From Streptomyces guryensis (GTDB taxonomy: Bacteria; Actinomycetota; Actinomycetes; Streptomycetales; Streptomycetaceae): a stretch of DNA of 64,000 nucleotides. The DNA lies in contig NZ_JAJSBI010000025.1 of assembly GCF_021261325.1 (NCBI RefSeq), positions 78,225 to 142,224 of the forward strand, in the 5' to 3' direction. The first letter of the stretch is position 1. Each line of letters begins with the position of its first letter. The position numbers were made by a program, and so were the translations under genes. A model generated the notes under the pieces. The model was not told the origin of the DNA and ran no database searches. It saw only the letters and a list, made by a program, of their open reading frames with translations. Below are positions 51,232 to 58,740 of this stretch, piece by piece.

Positions 51232-51611
51232 GCGCGCCTCTCGGAAGTCACGTGTCAGATCTCAGGTATCTGATCTCGCGTATCGCGTCTCATATATGAC
51301 GTACGAAGTACGACGCGTTGAAGGTAGGAGGGGGCGCATGTTTCGTCAATGCTTCTGACAAAGGAAGTTGGGGTTGCGGGGGCCGATCGGCAGTCCTGCG
51401 GCGTCCGGCCGGGGTCGCGCCCGCTCAGCCCCACCGCCCGGTCGGGCAGCGGAGCGTGTGCCGGTCCGGGCACCACGGGGGATCTCTTCGATGTGGACCG
51501 CGCACGCACCCGAAACTCATCGCAGGCCGGTCTCCGACCCGTTCGACGGGCTCATCCATAAGTCATTTGCCTGATCCCCGCCTGCGGTCCTTAGCCCCAC
51601 GATGGCCAGGC
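51232..51611. other. Divergent intergenic region between GntR and MFS genes
   Basis: 380 bp. The GntR-proximal part (51240-51315) is AT-richer and full of palindromes; the rest is GC-rich with only unconvincing short frames. No RNA gene recognised. Confidence 0.6.
51255..51312. promoter_or_regulatory. Cluster of palindromes, candidate GntR operators
   Basis: TCAGAT, seven bases, ATCTGA (51255-51273); TCATATATGA (51289-51298); and CGTAC-GAA-GTACG (51300-51312), all within 58 bp directly upstream of the GntR gene. One or more are likely autoregulatory sites. Confidence 0.5.
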
Positions 51612-52856
51612 ATGACGACATCGGCATCGGCATCGGCATGGGGAGTTGTGCGGGTTCTGCGGGACCGCAACGGCGGCCTGTATCTCGCGGGCGTGGTGAT
51701 CTCCGGCTTCGGGACGTCGGCGCTGTGGCTGGCGTCCGGCGTGTGGGTCAAGGAGCTGACGGGCTCGGACGGACTGGCGGCGCTGTGCCTCCTGGTCATG
51801 TGGGCGCCCACGCTCGCCGGCCCCCTGCTCGGCACGCTCGCCGACCGGGTCAGGCGACGGCCCCTGCTGATCAGCACGAACCTCCTCCTGGCCGCCCTGC
51901 TGCCCACCCTCCTCGCCGTCGACTCCCCGGGGCGGCTGTGGCTGCTCTACACGGTCCTGTTCGTGTACGGCGCCGCGGGCGTCGTCCATGACGCGGCCGA
52001 GTCGGCCCTGGTCGCGGCCGCGGTCGACCGGTCCCTGCTGGGCGACTTCAACGGGCTGCGCATGACGGCGACCGAGGGCATGAAGCTGGTGGCCCCGCTC
52101 GCCGGGGCGGGGCTCTTCACGGCGTACGGCGGCCCGAGCGTCGCCCTGCTGGACGCCGTCACGTTCGTCCTGGCCACCGGCCTGTACACACTGCTGCGCG
52201 TCCGCGAGGAAAGGCCGCAGCCGCCCGCGAACGGCCGGCGGGTACGTACCGCGGAGGGCATCGGATACCTGTGGACGCACCCCCGGCTGCGGCCCCTGGT
52301 CCTGGCGGGCGGCACCACGATGTTCTGCGCGGGCCTGGCCGGGGCGCTGCTCTACGCCGTCATCGACGGGCTTGGGCACTCCCCCGCCTACGCCGGTGTC
52401 CTGTACGCCGTCCAGGGCGTCGGTTCGGTCGCGGTCGGTCTGGCGGCCGGCCCGGCCCTGCGCCACCTCGGCGGACGGCGGTTCGCGGCCGGCGGGATCG
52501 CCCTCACGGGCCTCGCGGTCGCGGCGCGGGCCATCCGGTCGGACACGGTGGCCCTGGTGTGCGGTGCGGCGATCGGCGCGGGGCTGCCCTGCGTCCTGAT
52601 CGCCGCGCTCACCGCCGTGCAGCGCGAGACGCCGGACGCCCTGCTGGGCCGCACGGCCGCCACGGCCAACACCCTGATGTTCGCACCAAACGTACTCGGG
52701 CTGGCCGCAGGCGCGGCGCTGGTCGAACTCACCGACTACCGAACCCTGTTGCTCGCCCTCGGCACGATCCTGCTGACCACGGCCGCCTCGCTGCTTCAGA
52801 GCCGGAGCACCGACCGCACCGCGTCCAGGTCCCCGTCCAGCACCAACCCCGCATGA
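51612..52856 (+). CDS. MFS transporter
   Basis: 414 aa with about 12 hydrophobic segments. LGTLADRVRRRPLLISTN (about residue 80) is the MFS loop 2-3 motif, and VYGAAGVVHDAAESALVAAAV is typical of the enterobactin-exporter-like branch. Substrate unknown. The start follows a (TCGGCA)3 microsatellite-like run: the ATG at 51612 begins TTSASASAW. The last 19 codons lie on top of a minus-strand gene remnant (52796-52870), so the C-terminus may be a recent extension. Confidence 0.8.
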   Translation: MTTSASASAWGVVRVLRDRNGGLYLAGVVISGFGTSALWLASGVWVKELTGSDGLAALCLLVMWAPTLAGPLLGTLADRVRRRPLLISTNLLLAALLPTLLAVDSPGRLWLLYTVLFVYGAAGVVHDAAESALVAAAVDRSLLGDFNGLRMTATEGMKLVAPLAGAGLFTAYGGPSVALLDAVTFVLATGLYTLLRVREERPQPPANGRRVRTAEGIGYLWTHPRLRPLVLAGGTTMFCAGLAGALLYAVIDGLGHSPAYAGVLYAVQGVGSVAVGLAAGPALRHLGGRRFAAGGIALTGLAVAARAIRSDTVALVCGAAIGAGLPCVLIAALTAVQRETPDALLGRTAATANTLMFAPNVLGLAAGAALVELTDYRTLLLALGTILLTTAASLLQSRSTDRTASRSPSSTNPA

Positions 52857-52870
52857 CACAACCGCAGTTC
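52796..52870 (-). pseudogene. 3' remnant of a paralogue of the neighbouring unknown gene
   Basis: Read on the minus strand it encodes ELRLCHAGLVLDGDLDAV followed by RSVLRL and a stop, against ELRLYHAGLASDADLEAV-RSALAVL at the end of the gene at 52991-54154. The DNA is roughly 80-85% identical over 66 bp. No upstream part is recognisable. It is buried under the 3' end of the MFS gene. Confidence 0.7.
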
Positions 52871-52990
52871 GCACACCGCCCTACGGCAGCCACGACCAAC
52901 ACGCCGACGACCGCGCCGAACCTGCTCGGGCTACCGCAGCACTGGCCGAACTCGCCACACGATCCTGCACGTCACGACCGCCCGGCTTCC

Positions 52991-54154
52991 TCACAGCACG
53001 GCGAGCGCCGACCGCACCGCCTCCAGGTCAGCGTCCGACGCCAACCCGGCGTGATACAGCCGCAGTTCGGTCGCTCCCCGCTGCCGTGCCTGCTCCGTGT
53101 CCGCGGTCAGTGTGGCCGGGCTGCCGCCCATGCCCGAGACCACGGGGAGGTTGGCGGCGATCACGGCCCCTTCCCGGGCCTGGTCGGCGAACGGTGTCAG
53201 CAGGCCCGTGCCGCCCGCGCACGGCACGACCACACCGTCCGCGACGGTCAGGATGTGGGCCGGGTCCACGCCCGGGTTGGCGCCGACGTGATACGTCACG
53301 GGGTCGGCGTGCAGCAGCACCTGGAAGCCCTCGGGGGCAGCCGCGCGCACCGCCCGGACGGCGGTCTCCTGGAGCGTGCGTGCGGTTTCGTCGCGCCACG
53401 CGCGCGTGGCGGCCGCCGTCGCCTCGCCGAGCAGCTTCTCGACCCCGGCCCAGCCGCCGTCGTCGGGCGCGCCCTGCCACAGCGGCTCCAGCGCCACGCG
53501 TACGGAGGCCGCCAACCCATCGGCGTCCAGGCCCTGTTCGCCGTAGCCCTCCCGGCAGGTGGGGCAGAAGCAGAGCGCCATCAGGTACATCCCTGCGTCT
53601 CCGAGGCCGACCCCGGCGGTCTTGTCGTGGGCGTGCAGATGCTCCAGCCCGTACCAGCCGAGGGACTCCAGCTCGGTGCCGCGCGCTCCCGGTCGTACGG
53701 CCGCCTCCACGGCCAGGTCGACGAGGTACGCGCGCGTGGCGGGCTGGGCGATGCACGGCGCCCACGGGTAACGGTCACCGTAGGCGTTGACGACGGAGGT
53801 GTCCGGATGATCGGCGCCCAGGCGGGAGTTGTGGGCGAGGACGACCCAGGTGTGCACCTCCAGGCCGGCTTCCGCGAGGGCCGCGGCCGCCTCGCCGTAG
53901 GCGTCTTCGGGCGCCCAGTCCCCGGCCGCGTACGGCCGCAGCGCACGTCCTTCCCAGCGGCCGTCGGCCGGATACAGCACGGCCGCGTGTTCGGCCGTGA
54001 CGATGCGGTGGCGCGGATGGCGGGGCGTGAGCGCGCGCGTGGAGTGGTACGCCGAGGCGAGCGTCACCTGCCGCACACCGAGCGCGGCGATGCGGCCCGC
54101 GGCCTCCGGGTCCCCGTTGACGTCCCAGGGGTAGACGAAAGTCGACGCCTTCAC
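52991..54154 (-). CDS. Uncharacterised protein, glycoside-hydrolase-like barrel suspected
   Basis: 387 aa, no signal peptide. ASTFVYPWDVNGDPEAAGRIAALGV at the start and repeating beta-alpha units (EVHTWVVLAHNSRLG, FQVLLHADPVTYHVGANPG, DGVVVPCAGGTGLL) suggest a TIM barrel. A conserved-looking WYGLEHLHAHDKTAGVGL and a CFCPTCREGYG motif (about residues 190-200) are notable. I do not recognise a characterised family. The GTG start overlaps the stop of the deoxyglucarate dehydratase gene (GTGA) within a 17-bp tandem duplication, so it likely works in uronate breakdown. Confidence 0.75.
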   Translation of the reverse strand: MKASTFVYPWDVNGDPEAAGRIAALGVRQVTLASAYHSTRALTPRHPRHRIVTAEHAAVLYPADGRWEGRALRPYAAGDWAPEDAYGEAAAALAEAGLEVHTWVVLAHNSRLGADHPDTSVVNAYGDRYPWAPCIAQPATRAYLVDLAVEAAVRPGARGTELESLGWYGLEHLHAHDKTAGVGLGDAGMYLMALCFCPTCREGYGEQGLDADGLAASVRVALEPLWQGAPDDGGWAGVEKLLGEATAAATRAWRDETARTLQETAVRAVRAAAPEGFQVLLHADPVTYHVGANPGVDPAHILTVADGVVVPCAGGTGLLTPFADQAREGAVIAANLPVVSGMGGSPATLTADTEQARQRGATELRLYHAGLASDADLEAVRSALAVL

Positions 54155-54179
54155 TTGCTCTCCGCCTTCACTTGGTCTC
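54146..54179. repeat. 17-bp tandem duplication at the kdgD/unknown gene junction
   Basis: CGCCTTCACTTGCTCTC (54146-54162) and CGCCTTCACTTGGTCTC (54163-54179), 16 of 17 identical. Each contains a ribosome-site-plus-GTG start signal on the minus strand. Because 17 is not a multiple of three, losing one unit would fuse the two genes in frame. Confidence 0.85.
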
Positions 54180-55149
54180 CGTCTCCACTGTTCTCTTCCA
54201 ACAGCGCATACCCTCGCTCGATCAGCTCGGCGAGCTGCTTGACATGATCCTCGGTCGGCTCGTGCAGCGGCGGCCGGACCTCCCCGACGTCGAGCCCGCG
54301 CAGCCGCACGCCCGCCTTGACCAGCGCGACGGCGTAGCCGCGCCCCTGTGCGCGCAGTTCGACGAACGGCCGGTAGAAGCCGTCGAGGAGCCGGTGCGCG
54401 ATCGCGGTGTCGCCGGACTCCAGCCCTTGGTGGAAGGCGAGCGCGATCTCCGGGGCGAAGCAGAACACGGCGGAGGAGTAGAGCGGGACGCCGATGGCGC
54501 GGTAGGCGAGCTGGGTCTGTTCGGCGGTCGGCAGACCGTTGAAGTAGAGGAAGCCGCCCGGGACCTCGGTGCGGACCGCGCTGACGATGCGCTGCATGAG
54601 GTCGAGGTCGCCGAGGCCGTCCTTGAAGCCGATGACCCCGTCCGTGCGGGCCAGTTCGACGACGGACTCCGGGGTGAACACGGCGTTGTCGCGCTGGTAG
54701 ACGATCACGGGCAGCGCGGTCGCGGCGGCCACCTCCCGGTAGTGCCGCAGCAGCCCCTCCTGACCGGCGAGAACGAGGTACGGCGGCATGGCGAGCAGCC
54801 CGTCCGCCCCGGCGGCCTCGGCCACGCGCGCGTACCGGACGGCGAGTGCGGTGCCGTACCCGGCGCCGGCCACGACCGGCACCCGCCCCTCGGCCTCCTC
54901 GACGGCCGCCCGCACGCACGCCTCGAACTCCTCGGGCGTGAGCGCGTGGAACTCGCCGGTGCCGCAGCAGGCGAAGACCGCGGCGGCCCCGGCCTCGACC
55001 CCGCGGCGCACATGGGCGCGGTACACGTCGAGGTCGACCGAGCCGTCGCGGCCGTAGGCGGTGACCGGGAAGAACAGCGGCCCGCTGGGGATGCCGAGTC
55101 GAGCGGCGAGAGGGACTGGCGTCACGGGCACTCCCGATTCCGTTTCCAT
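54151..55149 (-). CDS. kdgD: 5-dehydro-4-deoxyglucarate dehydratase (DapA family)
   Basis: 332 aa. Family hallmarks: LFFPVTAYGRDGSVDLDVYRAHV, FACCGTGEFHALTPEEFEACVRAAVEE (about residues 60-85), IVYQRDN (Tyr) and the Schiff-base lysine in GVIGFKDGLGDLDLMQRIV (about 180). These match KdgD, which converts 5-keto-4-deoxyglucarate to 2-oxoglutarate semialdehyde with loss of water and CO2. Divergent from uronate dehydrogenase with mirror-image promoters, so both act in oxidative galacturonate/glucuronate catabolism. The product would be the substrate of the aldehyde dehydrogenase at 17623. Confidence 0.85.
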   Translation of the reverse strand: METESGVPVTPVPLAARLGIPSGPLFFPVTAYGRDGSVDLDVYRAHVRRGVEAGAAAVFACCGTGEFHALTPEEFEACVRAAVEEAEGRVPVVAGAGYGTALAVRYARVAEAAGADGLLAMPPYLVLAGQEGLLRHYREVAAATALPVIVYQRDNAVFTPESVVELARTDGVIGFKDGLGDLDLMQRIVSAVRTEVPGGFLYFNGLPTAEQTQLAYRAIGVPLYSSAVFCFAPEIALAFHQGLESGDTAIAHRLLDGFYRPFVELRAQGRGYAVALVKAGVRLRGLDVGEVRPPLHEPTEDHVKQLAELIERGYALLEENSGDGDQVKAESK

Positions 55150-55183
55150 GTTCGTGATCTGCGTCTACATTTCTGAACGCCAC

Positions 55184-55214
55184 CACGCTAAGGTGCTCCT
55201 TTGTGGCCGGTCAA
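55184..55214 (-). promoter_or_regulatory. Promoter of kdgD
   Basis: On the minus strand: TTGACC (55214-55209), 17-bp spacer, TTAGCGTG (55191-55184). Mirrors the udh promoter. Confidence 0.6.
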
Positions 55215-55237
55215 GCGCACCCACCGGCATCACATCA

Positions 55238-55249
55238 GCGGATTTCCGC
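55238..55249. promoter_or_regulatory. Candidate operator between the divergent kdgD and udh promoters
   Basis: GCGGA-TT-TCCGC, a short inverted repeat midway between the two -35 boxes. A regulator bound here could control both directions; which regulator is unknown. Confidence 0.35.
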
Positions 55250-55263
55250 ATTTCGCAGAGCAC

Positions 55264-55294
55264 TTGACGGGGTCAGGCCCGGCTCCTTAGCGTG
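55264..55294 (+). promoter_or_regulatory. Promoter of udh
   Basis: TTGACG (55264-55269), 17-bp spacer, TTAGCGTG (55287-55294). It has the same elements and spacing as the opposing kdgD promoter. Confidence 0.6.
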
Positions 55295-55350
55295 TCCATG
55301 GATGTGAATGACGTGCACGCATGCGCCTGCTGACCGAAGGAGAAGCGAGG

Positions 55351-56160
55351 ATGCCAGCCCCCCGCACCGTTCTGCTCACCGGCGCCGCCGGCGGGCTCGG
55401 CACTCTGATGCGGAACCTGCTCCCGGCCTTCGGCTACGGGCTGCGCCTCCTCGACGTACGCCCGATCGAGGGCGACCCGGACGCCGTCACCGCGGATCTC
55501 GCCGACAGGAAGGCCGTGCGCGAGGCCGTGCGGGGCGTCGACGCGATCATCCACCTGGCCGGCATCTCCCTGGAAGCCCCGTTCGAGAAGATCCTCGCGG
55601 CGAACATCGAGGGCACGTACAACCTGTACGAGGCCGCGCGCGAGGAGGGCGTGGGCCGTATCGTCTTCGCCTCCTCCAACCACGCGGTGGGCTTCACCCC
55701 GCGCCCCCAGGGGAACGACCCGCTGATCCCCGTCGACACCCCGCGCCGGCCGGACACCTTCTACGGACTGTCCAAGTCCTTCGGCGAGGACCTCGCGCAG
55801 CTCTACTGGGACAAGCACGGCCTGGAGACGGTGTCGGTGCGCATCGGCTCCTGCTTCCCCGAGCCCACCAGCGTGCGCATGCTGTCCATCTGGATGAGCC
55901 CGGCCGACGGCGCACGCCTCTTCCACGCGGCCCTGACCGCAGACAACGTCGGCCACACCGTCGTCTACGGCTCCTCCGCCAACACCCGCCTGTGGTGGGA
56001 CCTGTCCACGGCACGGGCGCTCGGCTACGAGCCCCAGGACGACTCCGAGCCGTACGCGGAGAAACTGATCGCCGACCAGGGCGACCTGGACCCCGACGAC
56101 ATCGCCCACACCTACCTGGGCGGCCACTTCGTGAACGACCCACCGATCTGGCCGTACTGA
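55351..56160 (+). CDS. udh: Uronate dehydrogenase (NAD+)
   Basis: 269 aa short-chain/epimerase-type enzyme. The NAD site is LLTGAAGGLGTLMR (about residues 7-20); the family-specific FASSNHAVGF (about 108) and the Tyr/Lys pair in FYGLSKSFGEDLAQLY (about 136-140) identify uronate dehydrogenase, which oxidises D-galacturonate or D-glucuronate to the aldaro-lactone. The ATG at 55351 has AAGGAG 8 nt upstream; an ATG at 55321 lacks one. It is the entry step for the galacturonate freed by the pectinases. A 15-bp-stem terminator follows. Confidence 0.9.
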   Translation: MPAPRTVLLTGAAGGLGTLMRNLLPAFGYGLRLLDVRPIEGDPDAVTADLADRKAVREAVRGVDAIIHLAGISLEAPFEKILAANIEGTYNLYEAAREEGVGRIVFASSNHAVGFTPRPQGNDPLIPVDTPRRPDTFYGLSKSFGEDLAQLYWDKHGLETVSVRIGSCFPEPTSVRMLSIWMSPADGARLFHAALTADNVGHTVVYGSSANTRLWWDLSTARALGYEPQDDSEPYAEKLIADQGDLDPDDIAHTYLGGHFVNDPPIWPY

Positions 56161-56207
56161 GGTCACCAACGCCCCAGGAGTGTTGCGGGGCGAAAATTGA
56201 TCCTCCG

Positions 56208-56246
56208 CGGGGGCGGGCGGGCACCGAACGGGCCCGCCCGCCCCCG
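56208..56246 (+). terminator. Terminator of udh
   Basis: CGGGGGCGGGCGGGC pairs perfectly over 15 bp with GCCCGCCCGCCCCCG around a 9-nt loop, followed by AAAA on the + strand rather than T. Confidence 0.75.
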
Positions 56247-56452
56247 AAAACGGGCACCGCACCTGCCCGCTCCCACGCCCCCACTCACAGCCACGCAGGT
56301 CCGAGGCGGGCACTCCGCTCCGCAAACGGGCACACACGGGCAGCATCGGGCCTGCAACAGACCTGGTCAGTGCCGCACCCCGGGGGTAGAACTTGCTGCG
56401 TGGGCCCCACCGGGCCCGAACGGGCAACACGGCACGGGAGCGGGTGACGGCG

Positions 56453-57232
56453 ATGACGGCGAACACTGCGAAGACCGCGGAAGAGCGCCAGCGGGAGATC
56501 GTGCGGGCCGCGCGCGCCACCGGCTCGGTCGACGTCACCGAGCTCGCCGTCGAACTGGGCGTGGCCAAGGAGACCGTACGGCGGGATCTGCGCGCCCTGG
56601 AGGACCACGGCCTGGTCCGCCGCACCCACGGCGGCGCCTACCCCGTGGAGAGCGCGGGCTTCGAGACGACGCTCGAGTTCCGCGCCACCAGCCACGTGCC
56701 CGAGAAGCGCCGGATCGCGGCCGCCGCGGCGGAACTGCTCGGGGACGCCGAGACGGTCTTCGTCGACGAGGGCTTCACCCCACAGCTCATCGCCGAGGCA
56801 CTGCCCAGGGACCGGCCGCTGACCGTCGTCACCGCGTCCCTGCCGGTCGCGGGCGCACTCGCCGAGGCCGGCGGCATCTCCGTCCTGCTGCTCGGCGGCC
56901 GGGTCCGCTCCGGCACGCTGGCCACCGTCGACCACTGGACGACGAAGATGCTGGCCGGTTTCGTCATCGACCTCGCCTTCATCGGCGCCAACGGCATCTC
57001 CCGCGAGCACGGCCTGACCACGCCCGACCCCGCTGTCAGCGAGGTCAAGGCGCAGGCCATCCGGGCCGCGCGCCGCACGGTGTTCGCGGGCGTGCACACC
57101 AAGTTCGGCGCGGTCAGCTTCTGCCGGTTCGCGGAGATCGGCGCACTGGAGACGATCGTCACCAGCACCCTGCTCCCCTCGGCCGAGGCCCACCGCTACT
57201 CACTCCTGGGCCCACAGGTCATCCGCGTCTAG
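56453..57232 (+). CDS. DeoR/GlpR family transcriptional regulator
   Basis: 259 aa. N-terminal helix-turn-helix at about residues 10-65 (RQREIVRAARATGSVDVTELA, KETVRRDLRALEDHGLVRRTHGGAYP, the GlpR signature) and a C-terminal sugar-phosphate-sensing domain (VFVDEGFTPQLIAEAL, FIGANGISREHGLTTPD). The ATG at 56453 is used; GTG at 56444 is possible but too near GGGAG. Directly upstream of the polyol-type transporter operon, which it presumably represses through the repeats at 57255-57286. Confidence 0.9.
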   Translation: MTANTAKTAEERQREIVRAARATGSVDVTELAVELGVAKETVRRDLRALEDHGLVRRTHGGAYPVESAGFETTLEFRATSHVPEKRRIAAAAAELLGDAETVFVDEGFTPQLIAEALPRDRPLTVVTASLPVAGALAEAGGISVLLLGGRVRSGTLATVDHWTTKMLAGFVIDLAFIGANGISREHGLTTPDPAVSEVKAQAIRAARRTVFAGVHTKFGAVSFCRFAEIGALETIVTSTLLPSAEAHRYSLLGPQVIRV

Positions 57233-57254
57233 AGGACCCGTCCACGCCCGCACG

Positions 57255-57286
57255 TGTGCACCTGTGCACCTTTGTGCCTTTGCACC
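57255..57286. promoter_or_regulatory. Four-unit 8-bp direct repeat, candidate DeoR operator
   Basis: Two perfect copies of TGTGCACC are followed by TTTGTGCC and TTTGCACC with exact 8-bp period. It lies between the DeoR gene and the transporter operon. DeoR-family repressors often bind such direct repeats. Confidence 0.5.
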
Positions 57287-57366
57287 TGAAAACCCAACTC
57301 ACCCTCCCCCGGGCACTCCCACGCCCACAACCGCCCCTTATCTCCCCATATGTTCAGGAGCGATTC

Positions 57367-58740
57367 ATGCGCACCCCGAGCCGACGACGGCCACCGCGAG
57401 CCATGCTCGCCATGGCCGCCGCAGGGACGCTGCTCGCCCCGCTGCTCTCCGGCTGTTGGGTCGGGGCGGGCGGGTCCGGTTCCGGCGGGAACTCCGTCAA
57501 CGTCCTGATGGTCAACAACCCGCAGATGGTGGAGCTGCAGAAACTCACCGCCGCGCACTTCACCAAGGAGACCGGCATCAAGGTGAACTTCACCGTCCTG
57601 CCGGAGAACGACGTCCGCGACAAGATCAGCCAGGACTTCGCCAACCAGGCGGGCCAGTACGACGTGGCGACGCTGAGCAACTACGAGATCCCGATCTACG
57701 CCAAGAACAACTGGCTGCACGAGATGAACTCGTACGTCGCCAAGGACCCGGCGTACGACGAGCAGGACGTCCTCAAGCCGATGCGCCAGTCGCTGACCGC
57801 CGACGACGGAAAGCTCTACGGCCAGCCCTTCTACGGCGAGTCGTCCTTCCTGATGTACCGCAAGGACATCTTCGCCGAGAAGGGCCTGACGATGCCGGCC
57901 CACCCCACCTGGGACCAGGTGGCGAAGCTCGCCGCCGAGGTCGACGGGGCGAAGTCCGGGATGCGCGGCATCTGTCTGCGCGGCCTGCCCGGCTGGGGCG
58001 AACTCATGGCACCGCTCACCACCGTCGTGAACACCTTCGGCGGCACCTGGTTCGACAAGAACTGGAAGGCCGAACTCGACTCCCCCGCCTTCGAGAAGGC
58101 GACGAAGTTCTACGTCGGCCTCGTGCGCAGCCACGGCGAGTCCGGCGCCGCCCAGTCGGGCTTCGCCGAGTGCCTCAACAACATGACCCAGGGCAAGGTC
58201 GCCATGTGGTACGACGCCACCTCCGCGGCCGGATCCCTGGAGGCCAAGGGCTCACCCGTCAAGGGCAAGCTCGGCTACGCGCCCGCCCCCGTGGAGAAGA
58301 CCGACTCCTCCGGCTGGCTCTACACCTGGGCCTGGGGCATCCAGAAGGCCTCCCGCAACCCCGACAAGGCCTGGAAGTTCGTCTCCTGGGCGTCCAGCAA
58401 GCAGTACGAGCAGCTGGTCGGCGACACCAGCGGCTGGTCCGACGTGCCCGCCGGCAAGCGCGCTTCGACGTACACCAACGCCGACTACCGCAAGGAGGCC
58501 GGCGCCTTCCAGGAGATGACCCGGGAGGCCATCGAGGGCGCCAGGCCCGACAACCCGGGGGTGCAGCCGCGTCCCGCGCCCGGCATCCAGTTCGTCGGCA
58601 TCCCCGAGTTCACCGATCTCGGCACCAAGGTCTCCCAGGAGATCAGCGCGGCCATCGCCGGACGCCAGTCCGTGGGCTCGGCCCTGAGGAAGTCCCAGCA
58701 GCTCGCCGAGAAGATCTCGAAGGAGTACGAGGGACGATGA
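57367..58740 (+). CDS. Polyol/sugar ABC transporter substrate-binding lipoprotein
   Basis: 457 aa. Signal peptide with lipobox LLSGC (Cys about residue 30). The fold has LMVNNPQMVELQKLTAAHFTKETGIKVNFTVLPEND, YDVATLSNYEIPIYAKNNWL and GWLYTWAWGIQKASRNPDKAWKF, characteristic of sorbitol/mannitol-type binding proteins. AGGAG lies 7 nt before the ATG. First gene of a four-gene operon with 4-bp overlaps throughout. Confidence 0.9.
   Translation: MRTPSRRRPPRAMLAMAAAGTLLAPLLSGCWVGAGGSGSGGNSVNVLMVNNPQMVELQKLTAAHFTKETGIKVNFTVLPENDVRDKISQDFANQAGQYDVATLSNYEIPIYAKNNWLHEMNSYVAKDPAYDEQDVLKPMRQSLTADDGKLYGQPFYGESSFLMYRKDIFAEKGLTMPAHPTWDQVAKLAAEVDGAKSGMRGICLRGLPGWGELMAPLTTVVNTFGGTWFDKNWKAELDSPAFEKATKFYVGLVRSHGESGAAQSGFAECLNNMTQGKVAMWYDATSAAGSLEAKGSPVKGKLGYAPAPVEKTDSSGWLYTWAWGIQKASRNPDKAWKFVSWASSKQYEQLVGDTSGWSDVPAGKRASTYTNADYRKEAGAFQEMTREAIEGARPDNPGVQPRPAPGIQFVGIPEFTDLGTKVSQEISAAIAGRQSVGSALRKSQQLAEKISKEYEGR

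Noticed and set aside
57264..58736. Extension of the MalF-type permease upstream through the binding-protein gene
   Set aside because: It is the alternate frame of a clear lipoprotein gene; the permease starts at the ATGA overlap at 58737.
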